A stretch of DNA of 64,000 bases from Candidatus Izimoplasma sp. ZiA1. GTDB lineage: Bacteria; Bacillota_I; Bacilli_A; Izemoplasmatales; Izemoplasmataceae. Positions within the stretch are counted from its first letter, which is position 1, and every line of letters starts with the position of its first letter. The position numbers were made by a program, and so were the translations under genes. The stretch is taken from contig NQYJ01000006.1 of NCBI GenBank assembly GCA_002285055.1, positions 1-64,000 on the forward strand, written 5' to 3'. Positions 17,948 through 27,562 of this stretch are shown here, in pieces. Below the pieces are notes generated by a model. It was not told the DNA's origin. It saw only the letters and a list, made by a program, of their open reading frames with translations, and made no database searches.

Positions 17948-19027
17948 CTAGTTAAAACTTAAATCAATTTTGCATTCAGCGATTAGTCTTTTTACGATTT
18001 CATCAACTGATTCAATTTTTGTGATTAAGTAAGCTTTTGCGCCTGTAAATATTAAACCTTTATTATCTCCATTACTACTATTTCCTAGTTGTTCAGTTAT
18101 GCAATATGGAATGTTGCTTTTATTACAGGTTTTTAAGCAGTTTACACAGTATTTAGGTTTGATTCTTTTTGTTTCTAAAATGTTAGTTAAGTAGTTTCTA
18201 ATTGCTCTACCAGGAAGACCAGCAGGGCTTTCAACTCTAACAATATCTTCTTCTTTGGATTTAATGATCATATCCTTATACTCATCACTAGCATCACATT
18301 CATCTGAGGCGATAAATCTTGTGGCCATTTGAACACCATCTGCACCAGATTTTAAGATTGATGCGATATCATGTCCATCGTTAATTCCACCTGCAGCAAT
18401 AATAGGAATTTGTTTATTATATTTTTCTTCAAATGGTTTGATTATTTCTTTTGTAGTTCTTACTATTGATTCTAAATCTTCAACGTTTCCACTATCAAAA
18501 TCATCCTTTGTAAATCCTAAATGTCCACCAGCTAGTGGGCCTTCACAAACGATAAATTCAGGCATAAAATGATGTCTTCTATCCCAGCTTTTTAGTAATA
18601 ATCTTGCGGCTCTAGCACTTGATACGATAAATGCACCTTTTACTTTTGTGTTTTTAATATACTCTGGTAAATCAACCGGTAAGCCTGCACCGCTAATAAT
18701 AAAATCAATATCTTGTTTGCTTAAAAACTCAGCAAACTCTTGATAGTTATTCATGGCATGCATCAAGTTTACACCTAAAATACCATCTGGGTTATTTTCT
18801 CTAATATTACTAATTTCTTCACTAAGAGCGATTAAGTTTTCTTTCATTGGGTTATCTTTAAACCCTTTTCTTAAAAATCCAATTTGAGCAGCACTGATAG
18901 TTGCAACAATACCACTATTCATACAAGCTTTTGCTAATTTTCCTAAGCTAATTCTGATTCCCATTCCACCTTGGATTATAGGAAACTTAGCTGTTTTTCC
19001 ATTTATAATTAATTCTTTAATTTTCAT
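17948..19027 (-). CDS. NAD(P)H-dependent flavin oxidoreductase of the nitronate monooxygenase/FabK family
   Basis: The 359-residue TIM-barrel flavoprotein starts with the family motif FPIIQGGMGIRISLG and has FMN-binding GGIND and ADGVQMATRFI segments. Members oxidise nitronates or reduce enoyl groups; the substrate cannot be chosen from sequence. A C-terminal segment with four cysteines (CVNCLKTCNKSNIPYC, about residues 299-314) is an extra found in a clostridial-type subgroup. It is a single-gene transcript with a strong promoter and an operator-like palindrome spanning the transcription start. Confidence 0.8.
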   Translation of the reverse strand: MKIKELIINGKTAKFPIIQGGMGIRISLGKLAKACMNSGIVATISAAQIGFLRKGFKDNPMKENLIALSEEISNIRENNPDGILGVNLMHAMNNYQEFAEFLSKQDIDFIISGAGLPVDLPEYIKNTKVKGAFIVSSARAARLLLKSWDRRHHFMPEFIVCEGPLAGGHLGFTKDDFDSGNVEDLESIVRTTKEIIKPFEEKYNKQIPIIAAGGINDGHDIASILKSGADGVQMATRFIASDECDASDEYKDMIIKSKEEDIVRVESPAGLPGRAIRNYLTNILETKRIKPKYCVNCLKTCNKSNIPYCITEQLGNSSNGDNKGLIFTGAKAYLITKIESVDEIVKRLIAECKIDLSFN

Positions 19028-19036
19028 ATTAACCTC

Positions 19037-19058
19037 CGAAATAAATATCCTTATTTCG
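19037..19058 (-). promoter_or_regulatory. Operator-like palindrome before the flavin oxidoreductase
   Basis: CGAAATAA-6-TTATTTCG, a perfect 8-base inverted repeat, sits directly downstream of the -10 and just before the GGAGG ribosome binding site. It could bind a repressor or fold as an RNA hairpin next to the ribosome binding site. Confidence 0.6.
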
Positions 19059-19062
19059 ATTA

Positions 19063-19091
19063 ATAATAGCTTAATTTACTTTGAATGTCAA
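19063..19091 (-). promoter_or_regulatory. Sigma-A promoter of the flavin oxidoreductase
   Basis: Minus strand: perfect -35 TTGACA (19086-19091), 17-base spacer, -10 TATTAT (19063-19068). Confidence 0.8.
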
Positions 19092-19206
19092 ATAAAATTT
19101 TTATTGATATTTTTTTGGTTGTTTTATTGAGTTTCTTACTTTATGTTTTAAGGTGTTTTATAGTATCTTTTATCATTATTTTATCCAAAAATATGAGCTT
19201 TTAGCG

Positions 19207-19234
19207 TAAAAAAAGACTTCAAATGAAGTCTTTT
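19207..19234 (-). terminator. Terminator at the end of the purine-catabolism operon
   Basis: AAAAGACTTC-aaat-GAAGTCTTTT, a perfect stem with a T run on the minus strand, overlaps the guaD stop. The 19028-19206 stretch between it and the oxidoreductase otherwise holds only that gene's promoter and operator. Confidence 0.85.
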
Positions 19235-19697
19235 AATATTTTACTCTATTTACCTTTTCTGCCCATTCAACAAATGGTTCTTTGCATTCCTCACAATCAA
19301 TTGTGTGAATTTTAACTTGTTCTTCTGTAGCTGTTTTGTTGATGACATCATAGATGTATTGATCATCAAAATCTATTTTTGCAGCATCAAATCTGTTTGC
19401 TCCATAATATAAACTTTTCATTTTAGCCCAGTGGATTGCTGCAAAGCACATTGGGCATGGTTCACATGTTGAATAGATTTCACAATCAGATAAGTCAAAT
19501 CTACCAAGTAGTTTTGTGGCTTTTCTAATAACTGTAATTTCAGCATGGGCTGTAGGGTCATTTGTTTTAACTACTTCATTATGACCTTTAGCAATTATTT
19601 TTCCATCTTTAACAATAACTGCTCCAAATGGTCCACCTTCATCACTTCTCATCCCTTTGAAAGCTTCTTCTATTGCTACTTTCATAAACTTGTTCAT
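19233..19697 (-). CDS. guaD: Guanine deaminase (cytidine deaminase fold)
   Basis: This 154-residue zinc deaminase has THAEITVIRKA-type and CEPCPMC ligands (AHAEITVIRKATK and TCEPCPMCFAAIHWAK) and resembles B. subtilis GuaD in length and in GGPFGAVIVKDG. It converts guanine to xanthine, feeding the xanthine dehydrogenases upstream. An in-frame GTG lies six bases earlier, but AAGG would then touch it, so I take the ATG at 19697. It is the last gene of the long purine cluster. A tRNA adenosine deaminase is the main alternative, but the tail and context favour GuaD. Confidence 0.88.
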   Translation of the reverse strand: MNKFMKVAIEEAFKGMRSDEGGPFGAVIVKDGKIIAKGHNEVVKTNDPTAHAEITVIRKATKLLGRFDLSDCEIYSTCEPCPMCFAAIHWAKMKSLYYGANRFDAAKIDFDDQYIYDVINKTATEEQVKIHTIDCEECKEPFVEWAEKVNRVKY

Positions 19698-19711
19698 ATT
19701 CACCCTTCTTT

Positions 19712-20695
19712 CTATTTGTTACCCATTGTCATCGCCATAACTGCTTTAGCAGTATGTAAACGATTCTCAGCTTCTTGGTAAACAATTGATTGAGGTCCAT
19801 CAATTACACTATCTGTAACTTCATTTCCTCTATCAGCAGGAAGAGCATGCATATATTTTACATTCTTGTTAGCTAAAGCCATTAGTTCTTCAGTACATTT
19901 CCAGCTCTTATAAGATTCAAGTAAATCATCAACAACTTCATTTGATTGATTATTTACCCAGCTTCCCCAGTTTTTAGGGATAACAATATCAGCATCTTTA
20001 AATGCTTCTTCAATATTATGAGTTATTGTAAATGATCCACCATTTTCAAGGGCATTTTGTTTTGCTTTCTCGATTGCCCATTTTGGCATTTCATAACCTT
20101 TTGGATATGCAAGAGTTACATCCATAGCATAACGAGGGAATAATAAAATTTGTGTTAAGGGTACACTTATTGGTTTTTTATGCGATGTAGCATATGCCCA
20201 TATAATTGATACTTTTAAATGTTTAGTATCTTTTTTAACTTCTTTTATAGTCATTAAATCTGCAAGACCTTGCATCGGGTGATAGAGATCACATTGTAAG
20301 TTCATAATTGGTACAGTTGAATGTGTTGCCATATCATTCATAAACTTGTTTCCTATTTCCCAAAAACAATTACGACAAGCTATCCCATGTCCATAAGAAG
20401 ATAAAATAACAGCTGTGTCTTTTGCTGATTCACCGTGCGAAATTTGCATTGTTGATGTGTCTAAAAAGTTAGCATGTCCACCAAGTTGAGCGATACCTGC
20501 TTCCATTGAATTTCTTGTTCTTGTTGATTGTTCAAAAAACATTAAGAATGATGTTTTATTTTTTAGGTATGAAGTATCTTCATTATTATAGAATTTGTTT
20601 TTTAAGTCTGATGATACTTCTAATAAACGATCAATTTCGCTTTTTTTCCAATCTTCTAATGTAATAAAATGTTTTCCTTTAAATTCTGGTTTCAT
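19712..20695 (-). CDS. ygeW: YgeW-type carbamoyltransferase
   Basis: A 327-residue member of the aspartate/ornithine carbamoyltransferase superfamily. The carbamoyl-phosphate loop FEQSTRTRNSMEAG (about residues 53-66), HPMQGLADLMTI and MHALPADRGNEVTD are present, and DADIVIPKNWGSW marks the YgeW branch. In anaerobic purine breakdown YgeW is thought to remove a carbamoyl group from a ureido intermediate, conserving it as carbamoyl phosphate for ATP formation. At 327 residues it is shorter than E. coli YgeW (about 396). It lies two bases after ygeY. Confidence 0.87.
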   Translation of the reverse strand: MKPEFKGKHFITLEDWKKSEIDRLLEVSSDLKNKFYNNEDTSYLKNKTSFLMFFEQSTRTRNSMEAGIAQLGGHANFLDTSTMQISHGESAKDTAVILSSYGHGIACRNCFWEIGNKFMNDMATHSTVPIMNLQCDLYHPMQGLADLMTIKEVKKDTKHLKVSIIWAYATSHKKPISVPLTQILLFPRYAMDVTLAYPKGYEMPKWAIEKAKQNALENGGSFTITHNIEEAFKDADIVIPKNWGSWVNNQSNEVVDDLLESYKSWKCTEELMALANKNVKYMHALPADRGNEVTDSVIDGPQSIVYQEAENRLHTAKAVMAMTMGNK

Positions 20696-20697
20696 TT

Positions 20698-21915
20698 TTA
20701 TTCCTCCTCATTTAGTTGATTAAGATAAGTTAAAGGGATTGTTGCATACATAGCACAAGCTTTAACTAATTCTGATTTAAATGTTTTTTCATTTGGAGCA
20801 TGAGCTTCTTCTTCATGTCCAGGACCAAATCCGATACATGGAATATTATAACGTCCCATTATTGAAACAGCATTTGTTGAGAATGTCCATTTGTCAACAA
20901 GTGGTTTTTTGTTAAATAATCCTTCATATGCATTAACTGTACTAACACATACATCATGTTTTTCATCTAAAACCCAAGTTGGGAAATATGATTTTGTAGG
21001 ATAAACAAGACCAGTATATGAAGGTCTTTTATAATCATACATTTCAACAATCGCTCCGGCTTTTTTAACTGAATCTAAGTTCTCGATTTCTGCGATTGCA
21101 CTCTCAAATGTTTCACCATCTGTTAATCTTCTATCAATTGAGATTGAACATCCGTCTGCTACTGCACATCTTGAAGGTGAACTATAGAATATTTCACTTA
21201 CAGTTAGACTTCCTTTACCTAAGAACGGATCGTTTTTAAGTTTAGGATGTAATTCTTGTAAATCAAGTAAGATTGGTGCCATTTTATAAATAGCATTGTC
21301 TCCACGTTCTGGAGCACTACCATGACAACTAATCCCTGATGTTGAGACTTTTATTTCCATTCTTCCGCGGTGTCCACGGTAGATATTTAGACTTGTTGGT
21401 TCTGTGATAACTACAAACTCAGGTTTTATGTTTAACTCATTAATTATATATTGCCAGCACAGTCCATCACAATCTTCTTCTTGGACAGTACCAGTAATTA
21501 ATAATGTGTAGTCATCTAAAAGATTTAAATCTTTAATGATTTTGCCAGCGTATACCATCGAAGCCATCCCGCCTTCTTGATCACTTCCACCACGACCATA
21601 GATTTCATCACCAACAACTTTACCAATATATGGGTCGAACTCCCAGTTTTTTATTTCGCCAATACCAACTGTGTCGATGTGAGCATCCATTGCGATTAGA
21701 TGTTTACCATGACCAATATATCCTAAGATGTTACCCATTGGATCTATTGTGATTTTATCAAATCCAACTTTTTCCATTTCTTCTTTTATTCTTAGTACAA
21801 CTTTTTCTTCATCACAACTTTCACTAGGGATTCTTATCATATCTCTTAAAAAATTAGTGATGTCTTCTTCATAATGTTTTGCTTGTTTTAAAATATCTTC
21901 AAAGTTTATTTTCAT
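20698..21915 (-). CDS. ygeY: YgeY-type M20 metallohydrolase
   Basis: A 405-residue M20-family hydrolase. The metal-site residues are visible: His79-x-Asp81 (AHIDTVG), Asp112 ([12 protein letters not shown]), the Glu146-Glu147 pair (VQEEDCDG) and a C-terminal His ([13 protein letters not shown]). YgeY proteins travel with ygeW and molybdenum hydroxylases and are assigned to hydrolysis of a ureido or amide intermediate of anaerobic purine degradation. The ATG overlaps the stop of the PLP enzyme upstream (ATGA). Confidence 0.87.
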   Translation of the reverse strand: MKINFEDILKQAKHYEEDITNFLRDMIRIPSESCDEEKVVLRIKEEMEKVGFDKITIDPMGNILGYIGHGKHLIAMDAHIDTVGIGEIKNWEFDPYIGKVVGDEIYGRGGSDQEGGMASMVYAGKIIKDLNLLDDYTLLITGTVQEEDCDGLCWQYIINELNIKPEFVVITEPTSLNIYRGHRGRMEIKVSTSGISCHGSAPERGDNAIYKMAPILLDLQELHPKLKNDPFLGKGSLTVSEIFYSSPSRCAVADGCSISIDRRLTDGETFESAIAEIENLDSVKKAGAIVEMYDYKRPSYTGLVYPTKSYFPTWVLDEKHDVCVSTVNAYEGLFNKKPLVDKWTFSTNAVSIMGRYNIPCIGFGPGHEEEAHAPNEKTFKSELVKACAMYATIPLTYLNQLNEEE

Positions 21916-23276
21916 TTTTGTTCACGCATTTTTATGATTAAATCATTATATTTTTCAATTTTGTGATATTCATTATCCCAAAATTCTTGTTTTTTCATTG
22001 CGTCTAGATAAGATTGTTCATAACCAAATTTTAACCAATCATTTTCTTTTTGAGTGAAAAGTTGTTCTTTACGTTCTTTTGATCTAAAATCAGTAACATC
22101 TTCTTCACCGATTTTTCTAAAGATATCATTAAACCATCTTCTTAGTACAAAATCTTCTGTTTCTAGGTATCTTCTTTCTAAATCTTCTAAGACACTGTCA
22201 TAACGATCAAAACCGTCTGTAGCGATTGTTACTACATTATCATCTGGTCCTAGTTTTAAATATTTAGCTATTTTAATTGCGCCAATAATATTACATAAAC
22301 CAGAAGGTCCAAAGCTTTCTTTTAGTAATAACGCTTTTTCTTCACTAATTCCTTGTTCTTTAAGTACTTCAATACCATCATGGATTATTTTTAACCCTCT
22401 TACTGTATCATCATCTTTAATTAGAGCAATAAAATCTGTGTTCAATACATTATGAATTAATGTACACATTTTATCTCCGATTCCTTCAATACGATGTTGA
22501 CCTCTTCCCCCGTTCATTAATGTCGAACACTCATATGGTTCTAAGGCAACAACTTTAGCTTCTGGATAAACAGCTTTAATTTGATCTCCAGCAGCAATTG
22601 TTCCAGCACTACCTACTGCGCTTGTAAATGCAGCAATACGACCATTACCAATTCCTTCTACTGCTTCAATACAACTATTACCAGTTACATGTCGATGGAA
22701 ACGGTAGTTAGGCATTAATTCAAACTGAGCTAATGATCTGTTTTTAGGGTTACGCTTAAGTTCAAACGTTCTTTCTAGAGTCAAAATTACATCACTCTCA
22801 GTACCAGGAGTTAAATCTAATTTTGCTCCATAACGTTCAATTCTTTCATATCTTTCTTTACTCATATTATCAGGCATAATAACAATAGAATCATACTTCA
22901 TTAAATTACAAATGTATGAAACTCCGATTCCAAAGTTTCCAGTTGATGGACCTAAAATAGTATGTTCTCCTGGAGTGATTTCGCCATCTACTGAACCTTC
23001 AATTAGTGTCGAATATGCTGGTCCTACTTTATGAGAACCTGATGGAAAGTTTTTACCAAGAAGAACGACAATGTTTGCTTCTACACCTGTTAGTTCTTTT
23101 GGTAAGACAATTTTGTTAACCTCGTTTTTTTCGTTTTTCCATGTAATGTTAAAAAGGTTAATTGGATCTAGTTCATTGTTAACTTTTGCTACTAATGCTT
23201 TTTCTCTGATTTTGGGACTGATTTTACTAGGATGAAGCATTTCCTCGTAAGTTGGTCCGAATGGAATTTTATTCAT
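21912..23276 (-). CDS. Fold-type II PLP-dependent enzyme of a purine-cluster family
   Basis: A 454-residue tryptophan-synthase-beta-like PLP enzyme. The likely Schiff-base lysine is in [12 protein letters not shown] (about residues 76-87), the phosphate-type loop is GPSTGNFG, and [12 protein letters not shown] follows. It is clearly different from E. coli YgeX (diaminopropionate ammonia-lyase), although it occupies the ygeX position between ygeY and the deaminases. I infer a lyase acting on 2,3-diaminopropionate or a ureido derivative, alone or with the neighbouring threonine-synthase-like enzyme. It overlaps both neighbours by 4 bases. Confidence 0.75.
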   Translation of the reverse strand: MNKIPFGPTYEEMLHPSKISPKIREKALVAKVNNELDPINLFNITWKNEKNEVNKIVLPKELTGVEANIVVLLGKNFPSGSHKVGPAYSTLIEGSVDGEITPGEHTILGPSTGNFGIGVSYICNLMKYDSIVIMPDNMSKERYERIERYGAKLDLTPGTESDVILTLERTFELKRNPKNRSLAQFELMPNYRFHRHVTGNSCIEAVEGIGNGRIAAFTSAVGSAGTIAAGDQIKAVYPEAKVVALEPYECSTLMNGGRGQHRIEGIGDKMCTLIHNVLNTDFIALIKDDDTVRGLKIIHDGIEVLKEQGISEEKALLLKESFGPSGLCNIIGAIKIAKYLKLGPDDNVVTIATDGFDRYDSVLEDLERRYLETEDFVLRRWFNDIFRKIGEEDVTDFRSKERKEQLFTQKENDWLKFGYEQSYLDAMKKQEFWDNEYHKIEKYNDLIIKMREQK

Positions 23277-24520
23277 TTCTTCACCTCGTTATTTTTTATA
23301 TGTTTTTGTAATTCCTTAATATCATTTTTAATTTTATGGATCTTTGAAACTTTTGATTCAATACTTTTTGGATCTTTTAATCCATTTCCAGTTACTATTA
23401 TTGCGATTTTATCTGTTTTAGTGATTTTGTTTAGTTTTTTTGCCTTCAATAGTCCTGAAAGGGCAGTTACTCCAGCTGGTTCACCGAATAACCCTTCATT
23501 TTCACCTAAGATACTCATTGCATCTAATATTTCATCATCAGTTACAGTCATATAATATCCTCCGGTTTTTAATACGGCATTTAAACCTTTAACTGGGTTT
23601 CTAGGAATACCAACTGCAATACTATCTGCGATTGTATTTTCTTCAGTTTCTTTTAGTGGTTCACTGTTTAGCCAAGCGTTATAAAATGGTGAGCAACCAC
23701 TACTTTGAACACCTACAATTTTAGGTATCTTTTTGATTAAATCTAGTTTAAATAAATCATATAATCCTTTATATACTGAACCAATAGTACAACCATCTCC
23801 GACACTAACAAATACATAGTCTAGAGATTCAAAGTTAAGTTGTTCCATTACTTCATATATCACAGTCTTTTTACCCTCTACAAGATGGGGGTTGATTGCT
23901 GCATTACGATTATAAAATTTGTATTTGTTTATTGCCTCTTTTGATATTTCATATGTTTTTTTATAGTCACCATCAACTTTAAATACTTTAGAACCATATA
24001 TTACTAACTGTGATAATTTACCAAGTGGAGCTCTTTTTGGAACAAATATCACTGATTTAATTCCCATTTTAGCAGCATTACCAGCTAATGAAGATGCTGC
24101 GTTTCCTGTTGATGAACAACAGATTGTGTCTTTACCCTCTTCTATTGCTTTTAAAACAGCAACTGCACTTGCTCGGTCTTTTAAAGAAGCAGTTGGGTTT
24201 AGTCCTTCATCTTTAAAATATAGATTATCGATATCAAGTTTTTTTGATAGGTTATATGATTTATATAATGGAGTCCAACCGACTTTCAACATCTTATTAA
24301 AGTTTTGATTTTTAATTGTCATTAATTTATGATATCTGAACATTGAATAATTATGGTTATTTTTAAAGTATTCTTTGTTGATTTCTTTTTTCATACTTTG
24401 ATAATCATAATTAACATCTAGAATTCCTATATCATGACATTCATCACATACTAAATGTTGATAGTTTTTTTCAAACTTTTTATTACATATAGTACATGTA
24501 TATCCACTAACATATTCCAA
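23273..24520 (-). CDS. Threonine synthase-like PLP enzyme with N-terminal zinc ribbon
   Basis: A 415-residue protein with an N-terminal zinc ribbon (CTICNKKF...CDECHDIG, cysteines near residues 9, 12, 25 and 28) followed by a threonine-synthase-type PLP domain: lysine in NPTASLKDRAS, STGNAASSLAG phosphate loop and SVGDGCTIGSVYKG. Biosynthetic threonine synthase is possible, but no threonine genes are nearby and it is translationally overlapped with the other PLP enzyme in a catabolic cluster. I therefore infer a role in degrading the amino-acid product of purine ring opening. Confidence 0.75.
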   Translation of the reverse strand: MEYVSGYTCTICNKKFEKNYQHLVCDECHDIGILDVNYDYQSMKKEINKEYFKNNHNYSMFRYHKLMTIKNQNFNKMLKVGWTPLYKSYNLSKKLDIDNLYFKDEGLNPTASLKDRASAVAVLKAIEEGKDTICCSSTGNAASSLAGNAAKMGIKSVIFVPKRAPLGKLSQLVIYGSKVFKVDGDYKKTYEISKEAINKYKFYNRNAAINPHLVEGKKTVIYEVMEQLNFESLDYVFVSVGDGCTIGSVYKGLYDLFKLDLIKKIPKIVGVQSSGCSPFYNAWLNSEPLKETEENTIADSIAVGIPRNPVKGLNAVLKTGGYYMTVTDDEILDAMSILGENEGLFGEPAGVTALSGLLKAKKLNKITKTDKIAIIVTGNGLKDPKSIESKVSKIHKIKNDIKELQKHIKNNEVKK

Positions 24521-24521
24521 T

Positions 24522-26234
24522 TTAATCAGCCTCGATTTCTACAAGTTCAAATTTAGTTACATCAAATAAACCTTTATCAGTAAGTTTTAAATCAGGAATA
24601 ACAGGAAGACTCATAAAAGCAAGTGATAAGAATGGGTCATCGACTTCTTTTTTTACACCCAGTTTTCTTGCGGCTTGATTTAAGTTTTTAAGTTTTGATT
24701 CAACTACTTCAATATCTTGGTTTGTCATTAAACCAGCAATTTCTAGTTGGAGATAATCAATTACTTTACCTTTACTAGCAACGACAATCCCGCCTTCAAT
24801 TCTTTTTAGTTCTTTGATAACTTCTATCATGTCCTCATCATTATCACCAACTACAATTAAGTTATGTGAGTCATGGGCAATAGACATTCCAATTGCTCCA
24901 TTTTTTAATCCATAACCTGTAAGTAGTCCTAGACCGATATTTTTTGTATAGTGATGTCTTTCAATTACTGCGATTTTTAAAATATCATCTTCTTCATTAT
25001 TGACATATATCCCGTTTTCAATTTCAACTTCTTTGATAACTTGTTTTGTGATTACGTTTTGTTCAATCAATTTAATCACTTTAACTTTATTTGATTTTAG
25101 CTTTAAGTCTAAGTTTATATCTTTAAAGTTAAACTTAACTGTTTTTAATACATCTGAATTTACATATTTTGTAGTCTCAAATAAATGAACATTATCCTTA
25201 GCAACTAATACACCGTTTTTAAAGACCAGGTTTGGCTCAATTTTATCTAGAGTTTTAAAGACGATTAAATCAGCAAAATATCCAGGCGCAATTGCTCCTT
25301 GTTGTTTTAAGTTATAACAAGTTGCTGTATTGATTGTCGCCATTTGAATGGCGATTAATGGATCAACTTTATTTTCTATTGCTTTATTGATATTAAAATT
25401 AATATGTCCTTCTTTTCTAATATCCTCAGGATGTTTATCATCAGTGCAAAACATTAATCGGTGTGAATTATCCTTTGTTACACCTTTTGACAATGCTTCA
25501 ACATTTCTAGTAGCTGATCCTTCACGAAGGTGTATATACATCCCACGTTTTAGTTTTTCTTGCATTTCTAAAACTGTCGTACATTCATGATCAGTTTTAA
25601 TACCAGAAATTAAATATGCGTTTAACTCCTCATTAGTTACATTTGGTGCGTGACCATCAATGATAAAGTCTTTCATTGTTTTTAGTTTTTTTATCATACC
25701 CTCTTCACCATTGATAACTGAAACGTAATCCATTACTTCTCCTAAACCTAGTATTCCTTCTGTGGTTTTTAGTTTTTTTATTTCCTTACTAGAAATAATT
25801 GCACCATTAGATTCAAAGACGGTTGCTGGAACACATGAGGGAATCATTATGTTGACATCAAGAGGTGTTTTTTTACTTGATTCAACCATATATTTAATTC
25901 CTTCAATACCTATTACATTAGCTATTTCATGTGGATCTGCGATAACTGTCGTCGTTCCTTTTGGCATGATTATTTTTGAGAATTCTGATGGTGTTAACAT
26001 TGATGATTCGATATGGACATGTCCATCAATTAATCCAGGAGCAACAAATTGATTTTTAATATCAATTTCTCTTTTCCCATTATAATTTCCAATACCGACA
26101 ATATAACCATCTTCTATGGCGATGTCATTATGTTCAATTGAACGATCAAATACATTAACTATTTGACAGTTTTTAAGTACTAACTCTGCTTTTTCTTCTT
26201 TTTTTGCTACTTTAGATAGTCTTAGTAAATCCAC
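24522..26234 (-). CDS. ade: Adenine deaminase
   Basis: A 570-residue amidohydrolase converting adenine to hypoxanthine plus ammonia. Metal-binding motifs DGHVHIESSML and DPHEIANV, FCTDDKHPEDI and the C-terminal IAHDSHN are diagnostic for bacterial Ade. Its length is normal. It is followed by one base and then the threonine-synthase-like gene, and preceded by the FAD subunit of hydroxylase 1. Its product is the natural substrate for a hypoxanthine-oxidising hydroxylase in the same operon. Confidence 0.95.
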   Translation of the reverse strand: MDLLRLSKVAKKEEKAELVLKNCQIVNVFDRSIEHNDIAIEDGYIVGIGNYNGKREIDIKNQFVAPGLIDGHVHIESSMLTPSEFSKIIMPKGTTTVIADPHEIANVIGIEGIKYMVESSKKTPLDVNIMIPSCVPATVFESNGAIISSKEIKKLKTTEGILGLGEVMDYVSVINGEEGMIKKLKTMKDFIIDGHAPNVTNEELNAYLISGIKTDHECTTVLEMQEKLKRGMYIHLREGSATRNVEALSKGVTKDNSHRLMFCTDDKHPEDIRKEGHINFNINKAIENKVDPLIAIQMATINTATCYNLKQQGAIAPGYFADLIVFKTLDKIEPNLVFKNGVLVAKDNVHLFETTKYVNSDVLKTVKFNFKDINLDLKLKSNKVKVIKLIEQNVITKQVIKEVEIENGIYVNNEEDDILKIAVIERHHYTKNIGLGLLTGYGLKNGAIGMSIAHDSHNLIVVGDNDEDMIEVIKELKRIEGGIVVASKGKVIDYLQLEIAGLMTNQDIEVVESKLKNLNQAARKLGVKKEVDDPFLSLAFMSLPVIPDLKLTDKGLFDVTKFELVEIEAD

Positions 26235-26252
26235 AAAATCACACCTTTCTTT

Positions 26253-27092
26253 TTATAGATTATTAATAAACTCTTTTAAAAGATTTAATGATACTTGTTT
26301 ACGATAATCTTTATTTGAGCGTTGGTCTGTGATTGGTTTAATAAATGGTTCATAGTCATTTAGGATTTCATTGATTCTTGATTGAAGTTCTAAAACACTT
26401 AAACCTTTATACTTATTTTCAATTTCTTTTTTTCTAACAACTGTGACATTTACTGCCCCAAATGCTATTCTTATATCTTTAACAATACCGTCCTTAACAT
26501 TTACTGCACCTGTAAATGATGTTTTTGAGATAGCGTCTGCTTTTCGTCCTCCAACCTTTACAAATGATGTTTTTGTAAATTCTAGGATAGGTATAATTAT
26601 TTCTTTAATCATTTCATCCTTGTTTATACATGTTTTTCTAACTGATAGAATAACTTCGTTTATTGGAACTATTCTTGAATTGTTTTTAGATACTATTTTG
26701 ACTAAGGCATCATGAACATAAAGGATAGGAAGTGTATCACCTGCTGGTGATGCATTTCCAATATTCCCAGCAATTGTCGCTAAGTTTCTTAATGCTGGGG
26801 AAGCCATTATTTCGATAGCTTTTTTTAATAATATTGGTGTTGATTTAAAATCTTTGATTTTTTCAACAGGGTAGTTAGCCCCAATAATTATTTTGTTGTT
26901 TTCTTTTTTTATGTACTTTAAATCCATTAGATTAAATATATAAATTGTGTTTTGATCAAACTTTGGTGGAGTTTCAGCCCAAGCTCTTTTTTGAACCATT
27001 AAATCTGTTCCACCACTTACAATTTTATACTCATCTTTTGACATATAATCTAGAGCTTCGCTTAGTGAATTAGGGATTATATGTTTTACCAT
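26253..27092 (-). CDS. Molybdenum hydroxylase 1, FAD-binding subunit (XdhB type)
   Basis: The 279-residue medium subunit has the FAD pyrophosphate loop KIVSGGTDLMVQ (about residues 19-30) and NLATIAGNIGNASPAGDTLP (about 98-117). It transfers electrons from the 2Fe-2S subunit to NAD or another acceptor. The C-terminal CO-dehydrogenase flavoprotein domain is complete. Stop and start overlap those of the 2Fe-2S subunit gene. Confidence 0.92.
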   Translation of the reverse strand: MVKHIIPNSLSEALDYMSKDEYKIVSGGTDLMVQKRAWAETPPKFDQNTIYIFNLMDLKYIKKENNKIIIGANYPVEKIKDFKSTPILLKKAIEIMASPALRNLATIAGNIGNASPAGDTLPILYVHDALVKIVSKNNSRIVPINEVILSVRKTCINKDEMIKEIIIPILEFTKTSFVKVGGRKADAISKTSFTGAVNVKDGIVKDIRIAFGAVNVTVVRKKEIENKYKGLSVLELQSRINEILNDYEPFIKPITDQRSNKDYRKQVSLNLLKEFINNL

Positions 27093-27562
27093 AATCCTTC
27101 ACCTTCTTTGCTAGCTAACAACACAGCTTCAATTATCATATTGTAACCAGTACATCTACAAAGATTTCCTGATAATCCTATTTTGATTTCATCAACAGTT
27201 GGATGAGCTGTTTTATTTAATAAAGCTTCTGTAGCCATCATCATCCCTGGTGTACAAAATCCACATTGAACTGCCCCGGCTTTACTAAAAGAATCTTTAA
27301 TTAATTTCCCTCTTTTAGTTTCACTTAAACCTTCAATTGTCATAATTTTTTTATTATGAACATTTGCTAGTGGCACTAAGCATGAGTTAATTAACTCACC
27401 ATTAATTAATACTGCACAAGCCCCACATTCACCCTCACCACAACCTTCTTTTATTCCTGTTAAAGAGAAGTTATTTCTTAGGATATCAAGAAGTCTTTTA
27501 CTTGGGTCTTCATTAAATACATATTCTTTATTATTTAACTCAAATTTAATTTTCATCATCAT
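27086..27562 (-). CDS. Molybdenum hydroxylase 1, 2Fe-2S subunit (XdhC type)
   Basis: A 158-residue small subunit with two 2Fe-2S clusters: a plant-type ferredoxin set GCGEGECGACAVLINGEL plus SC, and the C-terminal QCGFCTPGMMM and LCRCTGYN set. It carries electrons from the molybdenum centre to FAD. It overlaps xdhA1 upstream and the FAD subunit downstream. Three-subunit xanthine dehydrogenases of clostridia and E. coli XdhABC have this organisation. Confidence 0.94.
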   Translation of the reverse strand: MMMKIKFELNNKEYVFNEDPSKRLLDILRNNFSLTGIKEGCGEGECGACAVLINGELINSCLVPLANVHNKKIMTIEGLSETKRGKLIKDSFSKAGAVQCGFCTPGMMMATEALLNKTAHPTVDEIKIGLSGNLCRCTGYNMIIEAVLLASKEGEGLW

